Source: a candidate division CSSED10-310 bacterium
GTDB lineage: Bacteria; CSSED10-310; JAFGDC01
Length of the DNA stretch: 21,567 bases
Assembly: GCA_016932295.1 (NCBI GenBank)
Contig: JAFGDC010000410.1
Span: 1 to 21,567, forward strand
Direction: 5' to 3'
This document shows positions 1-8,001 of the stretch, piece by piece. Made by a program: the position numbers and the translations under genes. Below the pieces are notes generated by a model. The model was given only the letters and a program-made list of their open reading frames with translations, ran no database searches and was not told the DNA's origin. Numbering within the stretch: position 1 is the stretch's first letter; each line of letters begins with the position of its first letter.

Positions 1-2
1 AA

Positions 3-1817
3 GATGAAGGATGCAGTAGGGCGGTTCGGGTCAGCGAGGCCGGAACGGCTGCGCCGGACGGCATCAGCCACCACCTGGATGGCGTGGTCCTGGCCCACCA
101 CCCGGCGGCGCAGGCGATCTTCCATCCTCAGCAGTTTCTGAACCTCGCTTTCCAACATCCGTGAAACAGGGATTCCTGTCCAGCTTGCCACGACCGCCGC
201 GATATCATCTTCATCCACATCTTGTTTGAGGATTCGCTTTTCCTCCTGCAACTCCCTGAGGAGGGTGTCATTCCGGTCCAGCTCCTCATGGAGCTTGACC
301 TGAACGCCGTATTTGAGTTCCGCGGCGCGATTGAGATCCCCCATGCGCTCGGCCCTTTCCTGATCCAGCCTGGCCGCTTCGATCCTTGCCTTCACGTCGG
401 CGATTTTGTCAATGGCTTCCTTTTCATTGCGCCAGTGCCCTTTCAGCGCGTCCACCTCTTCCTGAGCCTGCGCGATCTCCTGGTTGATCCCGGACAATCG
501 CTCTTGGCAGGCGGGATCGCTATCCTTCTGTAACGCCTGGCGTTCGATCTGAAGCTGCAGGATGCGCCGATCGATGGCATCGATCTCGGTGGGAGAGCTG
601 TCGATTTCGATTCGCAACCGGGATGCCGCCTCGTCGATGAGATCAACCGCTTTATCAGGCAGGAAACGATCACTGATGTATCGGTTCGATAGCACGGCCG
701 CTGCCACCAGCGCCGAATCCCTGATGTGAACACTGTGGTGGAGTTCATAGCGCTCCTTCAGTCCGCGCAGGATTGCGATGGTGTCCTCCACGGACGGCTC
801 CGCCACCACCACCGGTTGAAAGCGCCGTTCCAAAGCGGCATCCTTCTCGACGTATTTACGATACTCATCGAGAGTGGTGGCGCCTATGCAGCGCAACTCA
901 CCGCGCGCCAACGCCGGTTTGAGCATGTTGGAGGCATCCACGGCGCCCTGGGCTGCGCCGGCACCCACCAGAGTATGCATTTCGTCGATGAACAGCACGA
1001 TCCTGCCCTCGGCGCGCTCGATTTCCTTCAAGACAGCCTTGAGACGATCTTCGAATTCCCCTCGGTATTTGGCGCCGGCGATGAGAGCGCCAAGATCGAG
1101 TGCCAGCAGGCGCTTTTCCTTCAATCCCTCGGGGACATCGCCCTTCATGATGCGGTAGGCGATACCCTCGACGATCGCCGTCTTTCCTACGCCAGGCTCA
1201 CCAATCAGAACAGGATTGTTCTTGGTCCTGCGAGATAACACCTGGATCACGCGCCTGATCTCTTCATCCCTGCCGATCACCGGATCCAGCTTTCCCTGTT
1301 GCGCCAATTCGGTGAAATCACGGGTGTATCTCTCCAGTGCCTGGTACTTCTCTTCGGGATTGGGATCCGTCACCCGCTGCGATCCACGGATATCCAACAA
1401 CGCCCGCAATACCCGATCTCTCGACAGACCGCGCTGGGCAAGCAGTTCGCCCAGGGGATCCCGGGTCATCTGCAGCATGCCCATGAACAAATGCTCCACG
1501 CTGACATACTCATCCTTCAGGGAACCGGCTTCCCTGACGGCGGTGTCGAGCAGTGACCGCAAGCGGGGGGACATGTACAATTCTCCGGCGCCACGCACCT
1601 GCGGCATCTGTTCGAGCCGCTCGGTCAAGGCGGCCCTGAGTTCCGTCGGTTCAACTCCCATTTTTCTGAGCAGCGGTCCCACCACTCCCTGTGTGTCATC
1701 CAACAGCGCAGTCAGGACATGCTCCGGCTCCACCTGCTGGTGCCCCCGTGCCGAGGCCGCTTCATGTGCCGCCTGCAAGGCTTCCTGTGCCTTGATCGTC
1801 ATCTTGTCCATTCTCAT
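3..1817 (-). CDS. clpB: ATP-dependent chaperone ClpB (C-terminus beyond window)
   Basis: Hsp100 disaggregase that works with DnaK/DnaJ in the cytoplasm to solubilise aggregated proteins. 605 codons are visible and the family is about 860 residues, so roughly 250 C-terminal residues (most of the second ATPase domain) lie outside the window. Seen in translation: N-terminal Clp repeat domain (about 1-145), first AAA+ domain with Walker A GEPGVGKT at 206-213 and a VLFIDE Walker B, a Glu/Arg/Leu-rich coiled-coil middle domain (about 400-530), which separates ClpB from ClpA, and the start of domain 2 (VVGQDHAIQ, then NRPTASF at the window edge). The start at 1817 is preferred over the ATG at 1811 because AGGAGG lies 9 nt upstream. 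No frameshift is seen. Regulation may be heat-shock type; see the imperfect CIRCE-like repeat at 1899-1925. Confidence 0.97.
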   Translation of the reverse strand, partial: MRMDKMTIKAQEALQAAHEAASARGHQQVEPEHVLTALLDDTQGVVGPLLRKMGVEPTELRAALTERLEQMPQVRGAGELYMSPRLRSLLDTAVREAGSLKDEYVSVEHLFMGMLQMTRDPLGELLAQRGLSRDRVLRALLDIRGSQRVTDPNPEEKYQALERYTRDFTELAQQGKLDPVIGRDEEIRRVIQVLSRRTKNNPVLIGEPGVGKTAIVEGIAYRIMKGDVPEGLKEKRLLALDLGALIAGAKYRGEFEDRLKAVLKEIERAEGRIVLFIDEMHTLVGAGAAQGAVDASNMLKPALARGELRCIGATTLDEYRKYVEKDAALERRFQPVVVAEPSVEDTIAILRGLKERYELHHSVHIRDSALVAAAVLSNRYISDRFLPDKAVDLIDEAASRLRIEIDSSPTEIDAIDRRILQLQIERQALQKDSDPACQERLSGINQEIAQAQEEVDALKGHWRNEKEAIDKIADVKARIEAARLDQERAERMGDLNRAAELKYGVQVKLHEELDRNDTLLRELQEEKRILKQDVDEDDIAAVVASWTGIPVSRMLESEVQKLLRMEDRLRRRVVGQDHAIQVVADAVRRSRSGLADPNRPTASFI

Positions 1818-1898
1818 AGGTGCAACCCTCCTCTCCGGATCAAATCCACACGGCCACTATACGACATTGGCAATGAAAAAGCAATAAAATTTGATAGT

Positions 1899-1925
1899 GT
1901 TATACTCAACTAAAATGAGTGCAAG
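1899..1925 (-). promoter_or_regulatory. Imperfect CIRCE-like inverted repeat upstream of clpB
   Basis: The plus strand reads GTTATACTC, nine bases, GAGTGCAAG. The HrcA operator CIRCE is TTAGCACTC-N9-GAGTGCTAA. The right arm matches 7 of 9 and the left arm 5 of 9, with the exact 9-bp spacing, 82 bp upstream of clpB. ClpB is an HrcA/CIRCE target in several bacteria. The match is partial and could be chance. Confidence 0.25.
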
Positions 1926-2010
1926 AAACCTGGTCGGTCGTGCGGGATGCTCACGACGAACGTGGCGGCGCCTGACAACGGCGTCGCGAATCTTGTTCCG
2001 GAACCACTCC

Positions 2011-2032
2011 CGAAACCGCTCCGAAACCGCTC
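2011..2032. repeat. Two-copy 11-bp tandem repeat
   Basis: CGAAACCGCTC occurs twice without a gap (2011-2021, 2022-2032). No function is evident. It may be a replication-slippage product. Confidence 0.6.
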
Positions 2033-2134
2033 CAGAGGGTACCTCAGTCACGGGATGGTGGGGGTGGCGGGTAGAGATGTAATGCGATCGATCAGGGGCT
2101 CCGTAAGGGGAACGCGGATGCCACGGAATCGTGA

Positions 2135-2983
2135 TCAGGTGGCCGGCAGAGCCTTGATCAATCCGCGCAGAAGGGTGGTGAAGGCGGCGGCGGAGCGATC
2201 GGCGGTCTGTTTGACTTCGAAGTGGGTGAGGGGGGTGGTCGAGAGTCCTGCGGCCAGATTGGTGATACAGGAGAGTCCAACCACGGGGCAGGACATCTGG
2301 GTGGCGGTGATTGCTTCCGGCACGGTGGACATGCCGACGGCATCGATGCCGATGGCCGCCAGCATACGGATTTCCGCGGGAGTCTCATAGGATGGTCCGG
2401 ACATGGCGGCGTAGACTCCCTTCTTGAGATCGATACCCAGCTCACGGGCTTGCTGCATGGCCGTCTCCTGGAGGGAAGCCGGATAGACATTGCTCAGGTC
2501 GGGGAAACGGGGGCCCCAGGTGGGATTGTGACCGCCCCGCAGGGGACTGATGCCCATCAGGTTGATATGGTCGGTGATGAGCATCAGGTTGCCCGGGGTG
2601 AAGTTCGGATTCACCGCGCCGGCTGCGTTGGTGAGAATCAGTGTCTTGATACCGAGTGTGATGAGCACGCGGGTCGGAAGCGTAAGGCGGGGCATGGTGT
2701 AGCCTTCATAGTAGTGGCAGCGTCCCTGCAAGATGGCAACGCGTTTGTCTCCAAGACTGCCGATGACCATTCGCCCACGATGTCCCGGGATTGATGGCGG
2801 CATGAAGCCGGCGAGATCCACGTAGGATATCTCCACCGGGTCAGTCACTTGGTCGGCGAACGCGCCCAATCCGGAGCCCAGGATGATGCCGACGTCCGGA
2901 ATCTGGTCGGTGAGTTCGTGAATCTGTGCGCAGGCTTCTTCGATTTCGCGCACGATATCGCCGATTTTGATTATCGTATTCAT
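2135..2983 (-). CDS. Purine nucleoside phosphorylase (trimeric type)
   Basis: Cytoplasmic enzyme of purine salvage that cleaves inosine/guanosine-type nucleosides with phosphate, giving the free base and ribose-1-phosphate. It has 282 residues, normal for the trimeric PNP family (PunA/XapA/human PNP type). Motifs seen: phosphate-binding GSGLG (36-40), GHRG (67-70), RCHYYEGY (88-95), LTNAAGAVN (117-125), MSGPSYETPAE (194-204) with the purine-binding Glu200, VGMST (216-220) and Asn242 in TNLAAG. Glu plus Asn at these places favour a 6-oxopurine phosphorylase over methylthioadenosine phosphorylase, which has other residues there. It starts 20 bp after the stop of the M24 peptidase gene on the same strand, so the two are probably cotranscribed. 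The SD is weak (GAGAG). Confidence 0.93.
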   Translation of the reverse strand: MNTIIKIGDIVREIEEACAQIHELTDQIPDVGIILGSGLGAFADQVTDPVEISYVDLAGFMPPSIPGHRGRMVIGSLGDKRVAILQGRCHYYEGYTMPRLTLPTRVLITLGIKTLILTNAAGAVNPNFTPGNLMLITDHINLMGISPLRGGHNPTWGPRFPDLSNVYPASLQETAMQQARELGIDLKKGVYAAMSGPSYETPAEIRMLAAIGIDAVGMSTVPEAITATQMSCPVVGLSCITNLAAGLSTTPLTHFEVKQTADRSAAAFTTLLRGLIKALPAT

Positions 2984-3003
2984 ACTCTCAAGCCAATGCT
3001 CCT

Positions 3004-4173
3004 TTACAGGAAAATCAGTTCTTTCTGCACTGCGGTGATGATCCGTGGACCATCATCATCGAGCAGTACGTTGATCTCACTTCGTACACCGAATTCAGGC
3101 AGGTAGATACCAGGTTCGATAGTGAAGGCCAGGCCGGGGATGAGTGTTCTGGTATCCATGGTTTCAAAATTATCCAGGTTGGCACCGGGACCATGGGCGG
3201 CTTCCGTGCCCAGGTGATGGCCGGTGCGATGGATAAAGGCTCTGCCATAGCCGCGGCTGTCAATATGGTCCCGAACCGCCTGGTCCACTTCCCATCCCCG
3301 TGTCGCGAGCCCTGCCTTGGACCTCTCGGCGAGGAATTCCATACCGCGGTCACGGGCTGCCAGCACGATTTCGAATAGCTCCATGAAGCGGTCATCCGGC
3401 ATCGTGCCAGCGTGGGCCATCCAGGTGATGTCGGCGTACACGCCGGTCGGTTCCGGCCGGCGCGCCCATACATCGATCAAAACCGGCATGGGTTCCTGCA
3501 GGATGTATGGCCGGTTCAGGGCAGGTGCATAATGGGGATCGCCCGTATGGGGACCGAACGCAACGATGGGGGGATGATCCCAGATCAGACCGGCGGCTGC
3601 CATGTGAGTCGTCATCACCTGTTGCACCTCGAACTCGGTGACGGCACGGATGGAACGGGTGGTCCGAATGTGGGTGAAGGCCGCCTGGACTGCTTCGTGG
3701 ATGCCCATGGCAGCGGCGGCATGAGCCGCCTTTTGGGCGTTGTCCCAGCGGCAGGTGAGGTCCATGACCAGTTCTTCGGACCCGATGATCTCCACCTGGA
3801 GCGCCCTGATCGAATCGATTGTCCCTGCATCGACCAGCGAGGTCGTGGGCAGGGCGCCCATCGGGCTGTATTCCATGGCGATGCGCGAGCCCGGCGCGAG
3901 CACCTCGCGCAAGCGGCCGGCAAGCTCATGCCGATTGGTATATGGCAGCATCCGGCTGCCGGCGGGGGGCACCAGGTGGGAGCGGTCTATTTCATGGACA
4001 ATAAGACAGGGCGCACCTGTGACCGGAATCCAGTAGAACCATCGCCGGCTCACCATGCCGGCGGGAAGTTCCAGAATTCGGGCGGGGATCGGGTTCCGCC
4101 CCAGGAAGTCATAGAGCAGCCAGCCATCCATGGCCAGCTCTCTCATGCGTTGTCGAATATGTGTGAGTTCCAT
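3004..4173 (-). CDS. M24 family metallopeptidase (Xaa-Pro aminopeptidase/prolidase-like)
   Basis: 389-residue creatinase-type peptidase, probably cytoplasmic, which removes N-terminal residues before proline or splits Xaa-Pro dipeptides. It has an N-terminal creatinase-like domain (about 1-140) and a C-terminal pita-bread domain with all five dinuclear-metal ligands: Asp234 (LIDVWAR), Asp248 (GVYADIT), His319 (HRTGHHLG), Glu353 (FTIEPGIY) and Glu366 (VRSEINV). The start at 4173 was chosen because the family alignment begins here, GGAG lies 10 nt upstream, and a strong minus-strand promoter ends about 27 bp upstream. The frame stays open to about 4458, but the extension would read through that promoter. 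The purine nucleoside phosphorylase gene follows after 20 bp. The exact substrate is unknown. Confidence 0.88.
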   Translation of the reverse strand: MELTHIRQRMRELAMDGWLLYDFLGRNPIPARILELPAGMVSRRWFYWIPVTGAPCLIVHEIDRSHLVPPAGSRMLPYTNRHELAGRLREVLAPGSRIAMEYSPMGALPTTSLVDAGTIDSIRALQVEIIGSEELVMDLTCRWDNAQKAAHAAAAMGIHEAVQAAFTHIRTTRSIRAVTEFEVQQVMTTHMAAAGLIWDHPPIVAFGPHTGDPHYAPALNRPYILQEPMPVLIDVWARRPEPTGVYADITWMAHAGTMPDDRFMELFEIVLAARDRGMEFLAERSKAGLATRGWEVDQAVRDHIDSRGYGRAFIHRTGHHLGTEAAHGPGANLDNFETMDTRTLIPGLAFTIEPGIYLPEFGVRSEINVLLDDDGPRIITAVQKELIFL

Positions 4174-4200
4174 TGCCGCATCACTCCGATTCCCCGCCTT

Positions 4201-4229
4201 GACATACCAATCCTCTGTTTCCGTGTCAA
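4201..4229 (-). promoter_or_regulatory. Sigma70-type promoter for the M24 peptidase gene
   Basis: The minus strand reads TTGACA (4224-4229), a 17-bp spacer, then TATGTC (4201-4206). The -35 is perfect, the spacing optimal and the -10 moderate. The predicted start near 4194 gives a leader of about 20 nt ahead of the ATG at 4173. Confidence 0.65.
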
Positions 4230-4345
4230 CGGTTACCGTACCGGCGGTCCCATACACCTCACCCCGCCGGATTGCAGTCGCCCCGCTATACAGGCGGCCG
4301 GGGGGCATGGTAAGGTCGCATGAGTCGGGGCGGGAGGGGTGGATA

Positions 4346-5002
4346 ATGACCGGAACAGTAAGCTCGTATCTTCCGGACGGTTCCCTCAACATTACCGCGC
4401 TCGAAAGCGCGGCGCGGATCCTCGAGCGTGGCGGGGTCATCATCGTTCCCACGGACACGGTATATGGCTTGGCGGCGTTGATGGCGGAGCCTGAAGCAGT
4501 GGGCCGGATCTATCACATGAAAGGGCGTGAAACGGCCAAACCACTGGTGCTCCAGGTGGCAGGCGAGGAGACAGGGCGGTCGTTGATTGTGAACTGGGAC
4601 TGGCGCTGGGAGAGACTCACCCGCCTGTTCTGGCCGGGTCCCCTGACCCTGGTGGGCCGCCGTTCCGCACTGGTGCCGCAGGTGATCACGAGCGGTGGGG
4701 AAACGGTGGGCGTGCGTTGTCCCCGGGAAGAGTCCCTGCTGTACCTGTTGCGCCGGCTTGGGCAACCACTGGCCGTGACCAGCGCCAATCCAACTGGCGC
4801 GGCCGCCGCGATACGGGCCGACGAGGCGGCGGCCGGACTCCGCATGCCGCCGGATCTCGTCCTCGATGGGGGCGCATCTTGCTTACAGGTGGTCTCAACC
4901 GTTCTAGACCTGTCCACATCCCGCTCCATCCTGCTCCGTTCCGGCGCGTTGACCTTGGCCGAACTGGCTGCTGTTTTGGGCAGCGCTGGGCTGGTGACAT
5001 GA
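4346..5002 (+). CDS. tsaC: L-threonylcarbamoyladenylate synthase (Sua5/YciO/YrdC family)
   Basis: 218-residue YrdC-domain protein that makes threonylcarbamoyl-AMP from threonine, bicarbonate and ATP for the t6A37 modification of ANN-decoding tRNAs. Seen: VIIVPTDTVYGL (about 32-43), the Lys/Arg motif YHMKGRETAKPL, FWPGPLTLV, VGVRCP and TSANPTG. The length equals the single-domain TsaC form, without the Sua5 C-terminal domain. The start at 4346 was chosen because GGGAGGGG lies just upstream and the YrdC domain begins about 15 residues later. The frame is open further upstream, but that would overlap the divergent peptidase gene. The gene is divergent from the peptidase gene, with a 172-bp gap. 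TsaC and YciO are hard to separate by eye, and TsaC is the more common assignment. Confidence 0.9.
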   Translation: MTGTVSSYLPDGSLNITALESAARILERGGVIIVPTDTVYGLAALMAEPEAVGRIYHMKGRETAKPLVLQVAGEETGRSLIVNWDWRWERLTRLFWPGPLTLVGRRSALVPQVITSGGETVGVRCPREESLLYLLRRLGQPLAVTSANPTGAAAAIRADEAAAGLRMPPDLVLDGGASCLQVVSTVLDLSTSRSILLRSGALTLAELAAVLGSAGLVT

Positions 5003-5210
5003 AAGCGGGATTCCATCGGACGGCACCGATCACGCCAGGCTGCATCCCCATCTGTGCCTTGCGGCCGGTAAGGCATGACGCCGTTTCACCGTGCCGCACT
5101 CCGCCATTTCTCTCCCGCGTCACGACACTCGTGGTCCGCGCCATTTCACATCTCGGGAAGAGCAGATGGGGACGCGCTCCCCGTCGTCCCGCCTTTTCAA
5201 CCTGGAGAGC

Positions 5211-5474
5211 ATGATGCAGACCGGTGCATTCAACATCCTGTTCCAGCTCCTGTTCGCCTGCATCTGCCTCATATGCGGCGGCTTCGGTATGATGGCGGCA
5301 GCGGAAGGAAAGCAAGTCGCGGATGAAGATCAACGCGCCGTCCGGCGGCGGCGATTCCTGTTCGGCGCCGTCGGTTTACTCCTCTTTCTGGCTGGATTGA
5401 CACTCCTGTATCTCGAGCTGCCCTTCTTCTTGAACAGCCTTTCTGCGCCGCCAGGCATCGGGGCGGCGTCCTGA
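5211..5474 (+). CDS. Small two-helix membrane protein, unknown function
   Basis: An 87-residue protein of no family I recognise. It has two hydrophobic segments: about residues 6-28 (NILFQLLFACICLICGG and onward) and about 49-72 (FLFGAVGLLLFLAGLTLLYL). They are separated by a charged loop ending in a run of arginines, which would sit in the cytoplasm by the positive-inside rule. GGAG at 5204-5207 supports a start at 5211 or at the adjacent ATG at 5214. An in-frame ATG at 5166 with GGGAAG upstream would add 15 residues. It lies between tsaC and the DUF2520 gene, all on the plus strand, and may be cotranscribed. The 208 bp before it hold nothing I can identify. Confidence 0.55.
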   Translation: MMQTGAFNILFQLLFACICLICGGFGMMAAAEGKQVADEDQRAVRRRRFLFGAVGLLLFLAGLTLLYLELPFFLNSLSAPPGIGAAS

Positions 5475-5509
5475 TGGACTGGTGCCGTGCCGGCTCCGGG
5501 AGGAATCCA

Positions 5510-6418
5510 ATGCAATTCATCGTCATCGGTGCGGGTAACATGGGAACAGCGATCGGCACGGTTCTCTTGAATCGGGGCTGGGAATGCATTGGTATCCTCG
5601 ATCTGGATCCCGACAAGGCCGCTGTCCTGGCGAACCGGCTGGACAGCAGGGATCGCCTGCTGAGCGGCTTCGCCTCGATTCCGTCCGGGGGAGTGATCTG
5701 GTTATGTGTTCAGGACGATGCCATAGCCCCTTGCGCCGCGAGCCTGGCGGCCGCGGGTATCGCGGCGGATGCGGTGATTCATTGCAGCGGTTTGAAGGAT
5801 CTGTCTGTCCTGCGGCCGCTGGAGGCGACGGCCGGCCGGTTGGCGGGATTGCATCCTCTAACCAGCGTCCGGCTGGACAGGATCTCTTCGGAACTATTTG
5901 CAGGTGTTCCTGTAATCATCGAAACCGCCGGGGAGCACCGGGACTGGGCCGCGGACCTGGCGCGCGTGCTGGGCGGCCGCCCGTTTTTTCTTGAGCCCGG
6001 TGACAAACCCCTCTATCACGCCGCCGCGGTCATGCTGTCCAATCTCCTGATCAGTCTCCTGCAGGCGGCCGCCAGCATCATGAACGACCTGCTGCCGATC
6101 GGCGGGAGCGATCCCCCCTCGTGGCTTCCGTTGGTGCGGCAAACCTTCGACAACATCCTCGCCGCGGGGCGTCCCATGGATGCACTGACGGGTCCTCTGC
6201 TGCGCGCCGATATCGGGACGCTGGAGGCGCACCGCTCGGCGCTGCTGGCGCGCCGCCCGGAACTATGGCCCCTCTATCGCGAGCTGAGTCTCTATCTCCT
6301 GGCGGAATTGACCAGGGAGCAATCCTCCCGCGCCATGGCGCAGGCGAATCAGATAGCGTACCTGTTGCGGTCAGAGACGATGGAGAATAAAAAACCCGCG
6401 GCTGGGGCCGCGGGTTGA
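5510..6418 (+). CDS. Rossmann-like and DUF2520 domain-containing protein
   Basis: 302-residue NADP-type Rossmann protein related to ketopantoate and pyrroline-carboxylate reductases. The reaction is unknown. The N-terminal dinucleotide motif is GAGNMGTAIG (about residues 7-16), followed by an acidic end of beta-2 (LDLDPDK). DUF2520-type motifs follow: VIHCSGLKDLSVL, AGLHPLTSV and YHAAAVMLSN in the helical domain. The start at 5510 has GGGAGG six bases upstream; 12 more in-frame codons precede it but run back into the upstream gene. The last nine residues (KKPAAGAAG) are encoded by a perfect hairpin that is the terminator of the convergent gene, so this tail is probably not under protein-level selection. 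In other genomes this family often lies near pantothenate or cofactor genes; no such neighbour is seen here. Confidence 0.85.
   Translation: MQFIVIGAGNMGTAIGTVLLNRGWECIGILDLDPDKAAVLANRLDSRDRLLSGFASIPSGGVIWLCVQDDAIAPCAASLAAAGIAADAVIHCSGLKDLSVLRPLEATAGRLAGLHPLTSVRLDRISSELFAGVPVIIETAGEHRDWAADLARVLGGRPFFLEPGDKPLYHAAAVMLSNLLISLLQAAASIMNDLLPIGGSDPPSWLPLVRQTFDNILAAGRPMDALTGPLLRADIGTLEAHRSALLARRPELWPLYRELSLYLLAELTREQSSRAMAQANQIAYLLRSETMENKKPAAGAAG
6386..6416 (-). terminator. Rho-independent terminator for the DUF6600 gene, inside the end of the convergent gene
   Basis: Perfect 10-bp stem AACCCGCGGC (6393-6402) / GCCGCGGGTT (6407-6416) with loop TGGG. On the minus strand the stem is followed by a run of T (complement of 6387-6392). 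On the plus strand no T-run follows, so it acts for the minus-strand gene ending at 6431. It overlaps the last codons and the stop of the plus-strand gene. Confidence 0.88.
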
Positions 6419-6430
6419 CAACGCACAACT

Positions 6431-7750
6431 CTAGATAGGAAATTCCAGCTTCTTGTTGCCGTCGCTCTTGTTGTCCTTGCTGGCATTGCTGTTTTTCGTA
6501 TTGTTCTTTTTGTTGTCCTTGTTGAGTTTATTGGGAGCATCCTTGCCGTCGTTCTGCTTTTTCGGCGTGAGGGCGTTCGGTTTGTCCTGGGTACTGCGAT
6601 CCGGAGCCTGGATCTTCGGCGGGGTTTTGCCCTGGTTCATGGGGGCGGGACGAGCATTGGGATTCCACTGCTTTTTGTCCCGGTCGTTCTTCTGGGAACT
6701 GTTGTCCCTCGGTGCGTATGGCTTGTTGTAGGATGGTTGCTCCCGATAGTTTTCACCGGCGCCTGGCTTGATGTAACCGGGGCTCTTGAATTCAGGTTTT
6801 CCCACGTCCTGCCCGCCCTTGTCGGTTGCATTCCCCTGGTTGCGCCTGACGCCGCCCTTTTGGGCTTTATTCATCGCCGGTTTAATGAACTTGTTGGTAA
6901 CCTCGTCTGCGTGCCGGTTGATGGTGTTGAGTTGGTTCTTGGGTCGCACGATGTTGACCGATTTCCCCGCGATGGAGGTCTTGGTGACACTCACTGAGAC
7001 CTCGGGCACCTTGGCATGACTCCAGCTTTCGATCTCCTGCCGGCTGGGAGCCTTGTTGACCGTCCGGTCCTGGCTGAAATTGAACGCCTGGTAGGCAGAA
7101 TCCTTCTGCATGGCGACCCGGGCGATATCCTCGCTGTTGAATCTGTCATTGCCTACGAATGTCCAGCCTTCCTCCTCCATCACCTCGTAGGGCCAGGCTA
7201 CGTTGCCGGGCCGGCGCTGGCCTTCCCAGTGGTAGTGCTGGTAGTTGCCGCGGTAGTGATCATTACGATAGTGGTACCGGTGGTGAGGAGGAGGCAACGG
7301 CGCCCAACCGCAATAACTGCCGGAGTACCGCCAGTTGACCCAGGCCGGTCCCCACTCGTAGCCGGGAACCCAGAACCAGCCATAACCGGGATCGAACGCC
7401 CAGCGTCCGAAGTGATGAGGGACATATCCCCATGGCTCGTACGCGATCCAGGTCCAGCCGTAACTGGTCCATACCCAATGACCGTTCAGATAGGGTCTCC
7501 AGCCGATCTCGACATACGGAATCCAGACCCTGCCGTAGGCGGGCAGGTACAACCACGAACCAAATCCATCCAGGACCATTTCGAAGTCGAGGCTGCTGTC
7601 TGGAGAGTTGTACCAGTCGGAACCATACCAGTAGTTGTACCCATACCTGAAGCTCATGGGCCCGGAATCGAATCCGAAATAGAATCCGTCAGCCAGGACC
7701 GTTCCGGTCATCACAACCGCCATCACCGTGATACTGATCATCCATTTCAT
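6431..7750 (-). CDS. Secreted Trp/Tyr-rich DUF6600-type protein with a disordered basic tail
   Basis: 439-residue exported protein. It has a signal peptide MKWMISITVMAVVMTGTVLA with a likely cleavage before Asp-Gly. Residues about 55-165 hold closely spaced aromatic repeats (GSWLYLPAYGRVWIP, WRPYLNGHWVW, YEPWGYVPHHFGRW, PGYGWFWVPGYEWGP), the pattern of DUF6600/YXWGXW proteins. A His/Tyr/Arg segment (HHRYHYRNDHY) and a helical region follow. The last ~150 residues are low-complexity Lys/Asn/Gln/Pro, ending in NKKLEFPI. The start at 7750 has AAGGAGG upstream; the frame is open for 23 more codons, but these lack a signal sequence. A periplasmic or cell-surface role is inferred and no activity is known. 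A TACAAT hexamer at 7846-7851 (minus) may be its -10. It ends with the hairpin terminator at 6386-6416. Confidence 0.85.
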   Translation of the reverse strand: MKWMISITVMAVVMTGTVLADGFYFGFDSGPMSFRYGYNYWYGSDWYNSPDSSLDFEMVLDGFGSWLYLPAYGRVWIPYVEIGWRPYLNGHWVWTSYGWTWIAYEPWGYVPHHFGRWAFDPGYGWFWVPGYEWGPAWVNWRYSGSYCGWAPLPPPHHRYHYRNDHYRGNYQHYHWEGQRRPGNVAWPYEVMEEEGWTFVGNDRFNSEDIARVAMQKDSAYQAFNFSQDRTVNKAPSRQEIESWSHAKVPEVSVSVTKTSIAGKSVNIVRPKNQLNTINRHADEVTNKFIKPAMNKAQKGGVRRNQGNATDKGGQDVGKPEFKSPGYIKPGAGENYREQPSYNKPYAPRDNSSQKNDRDKKQWNPNARPAPMNQGKTPPKIQAPDRSTQDKPNALTPKKQNDGKDAPNKLNKDNKKNNTKNSNASKDNKSDGNKKLEFPI

Positions 7751-7900
7751 CGCTTGTCCTCCTTCTGCGAGAGCGTCATCTGCTTTCGTCGTGACAACCT
7801 GCTTCAATGCAACTACCATGCCAATCGAGACCAGTTATTTAACATATTGTAAAGAAAGGTAAAATGTGACTTGTCTGAAGGCGTTGGTAGGTGCTTTTCG

Positions 7901-7957
7901 CAATTGTGTCGTAAAAAGTGGACAATTCATCGCGGCGACGCAGTGAATTGTGGACAA
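7901..7957. repeat. Cluster of AATTGT half-sites in the divergent intergenic region
   Basis: ACAATTCA (7922-7929) and TGAATTGT (7944-7951) form a perfect 8-bp inverted repeat with a 14-bp spacer. GTGGACAA also occurs as a direct repeat (7918-7925 and 7950-7957), and a further CAATTGTG lies at 7901-7908. It sits between the divergent DUF6600 and metallohydrolase genes and could be an operator for either. No regulator is assigned. Confidence 0.45.
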
Positions 7958-8001
7958 CGGGTGTGACCGGTTTCGCCGGTGGTGCTGATCCCGTTGGTGG
8001 A

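Larger units (their letters stand above)
1818..2134. other. Intergenic spacer between clpB and the nucleoside phosphorylase gene
   Basis: 317 bp without a credible gene. The clpB-proximal part (about 1855-1925) is AT-rich and presumably holds the clpB promoter. A weak candidate on the minus strand is TTGAGT (1904-1909), a 17-bp spacer, then TATTGC (1881-1886). The distal part is GC-rich and contains a short tandem repeat. I see no clear terminator for the upstream gene. Confidence 0.6.

Noticed and set aside
3412..4323. 303-codon plus-strand open frame across the M24 peptidase gene
   Set aside because: It lies antisense to a gene with all five metal ligands intact, has no SD and no recognisable motif, and runs into the divergent promoter region.
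4999..5214. 71-codon frame starting with an ATGA overlap at the end of tsaC
   Set aside because: The overlap looks tempting, but the product is Arg/Pro-rich without hydrophobic pattern or domain, typical of a GC-rich shadow frame, and it has no convincing SD.
7966..7980. Hairpin ACCGG-TTTCG-CCGGT as a terminator
   Set aside because: The stem is only 5 bp and no T-run follows on either strand. It lies inside a divergent promoter region, where no transcript should end.
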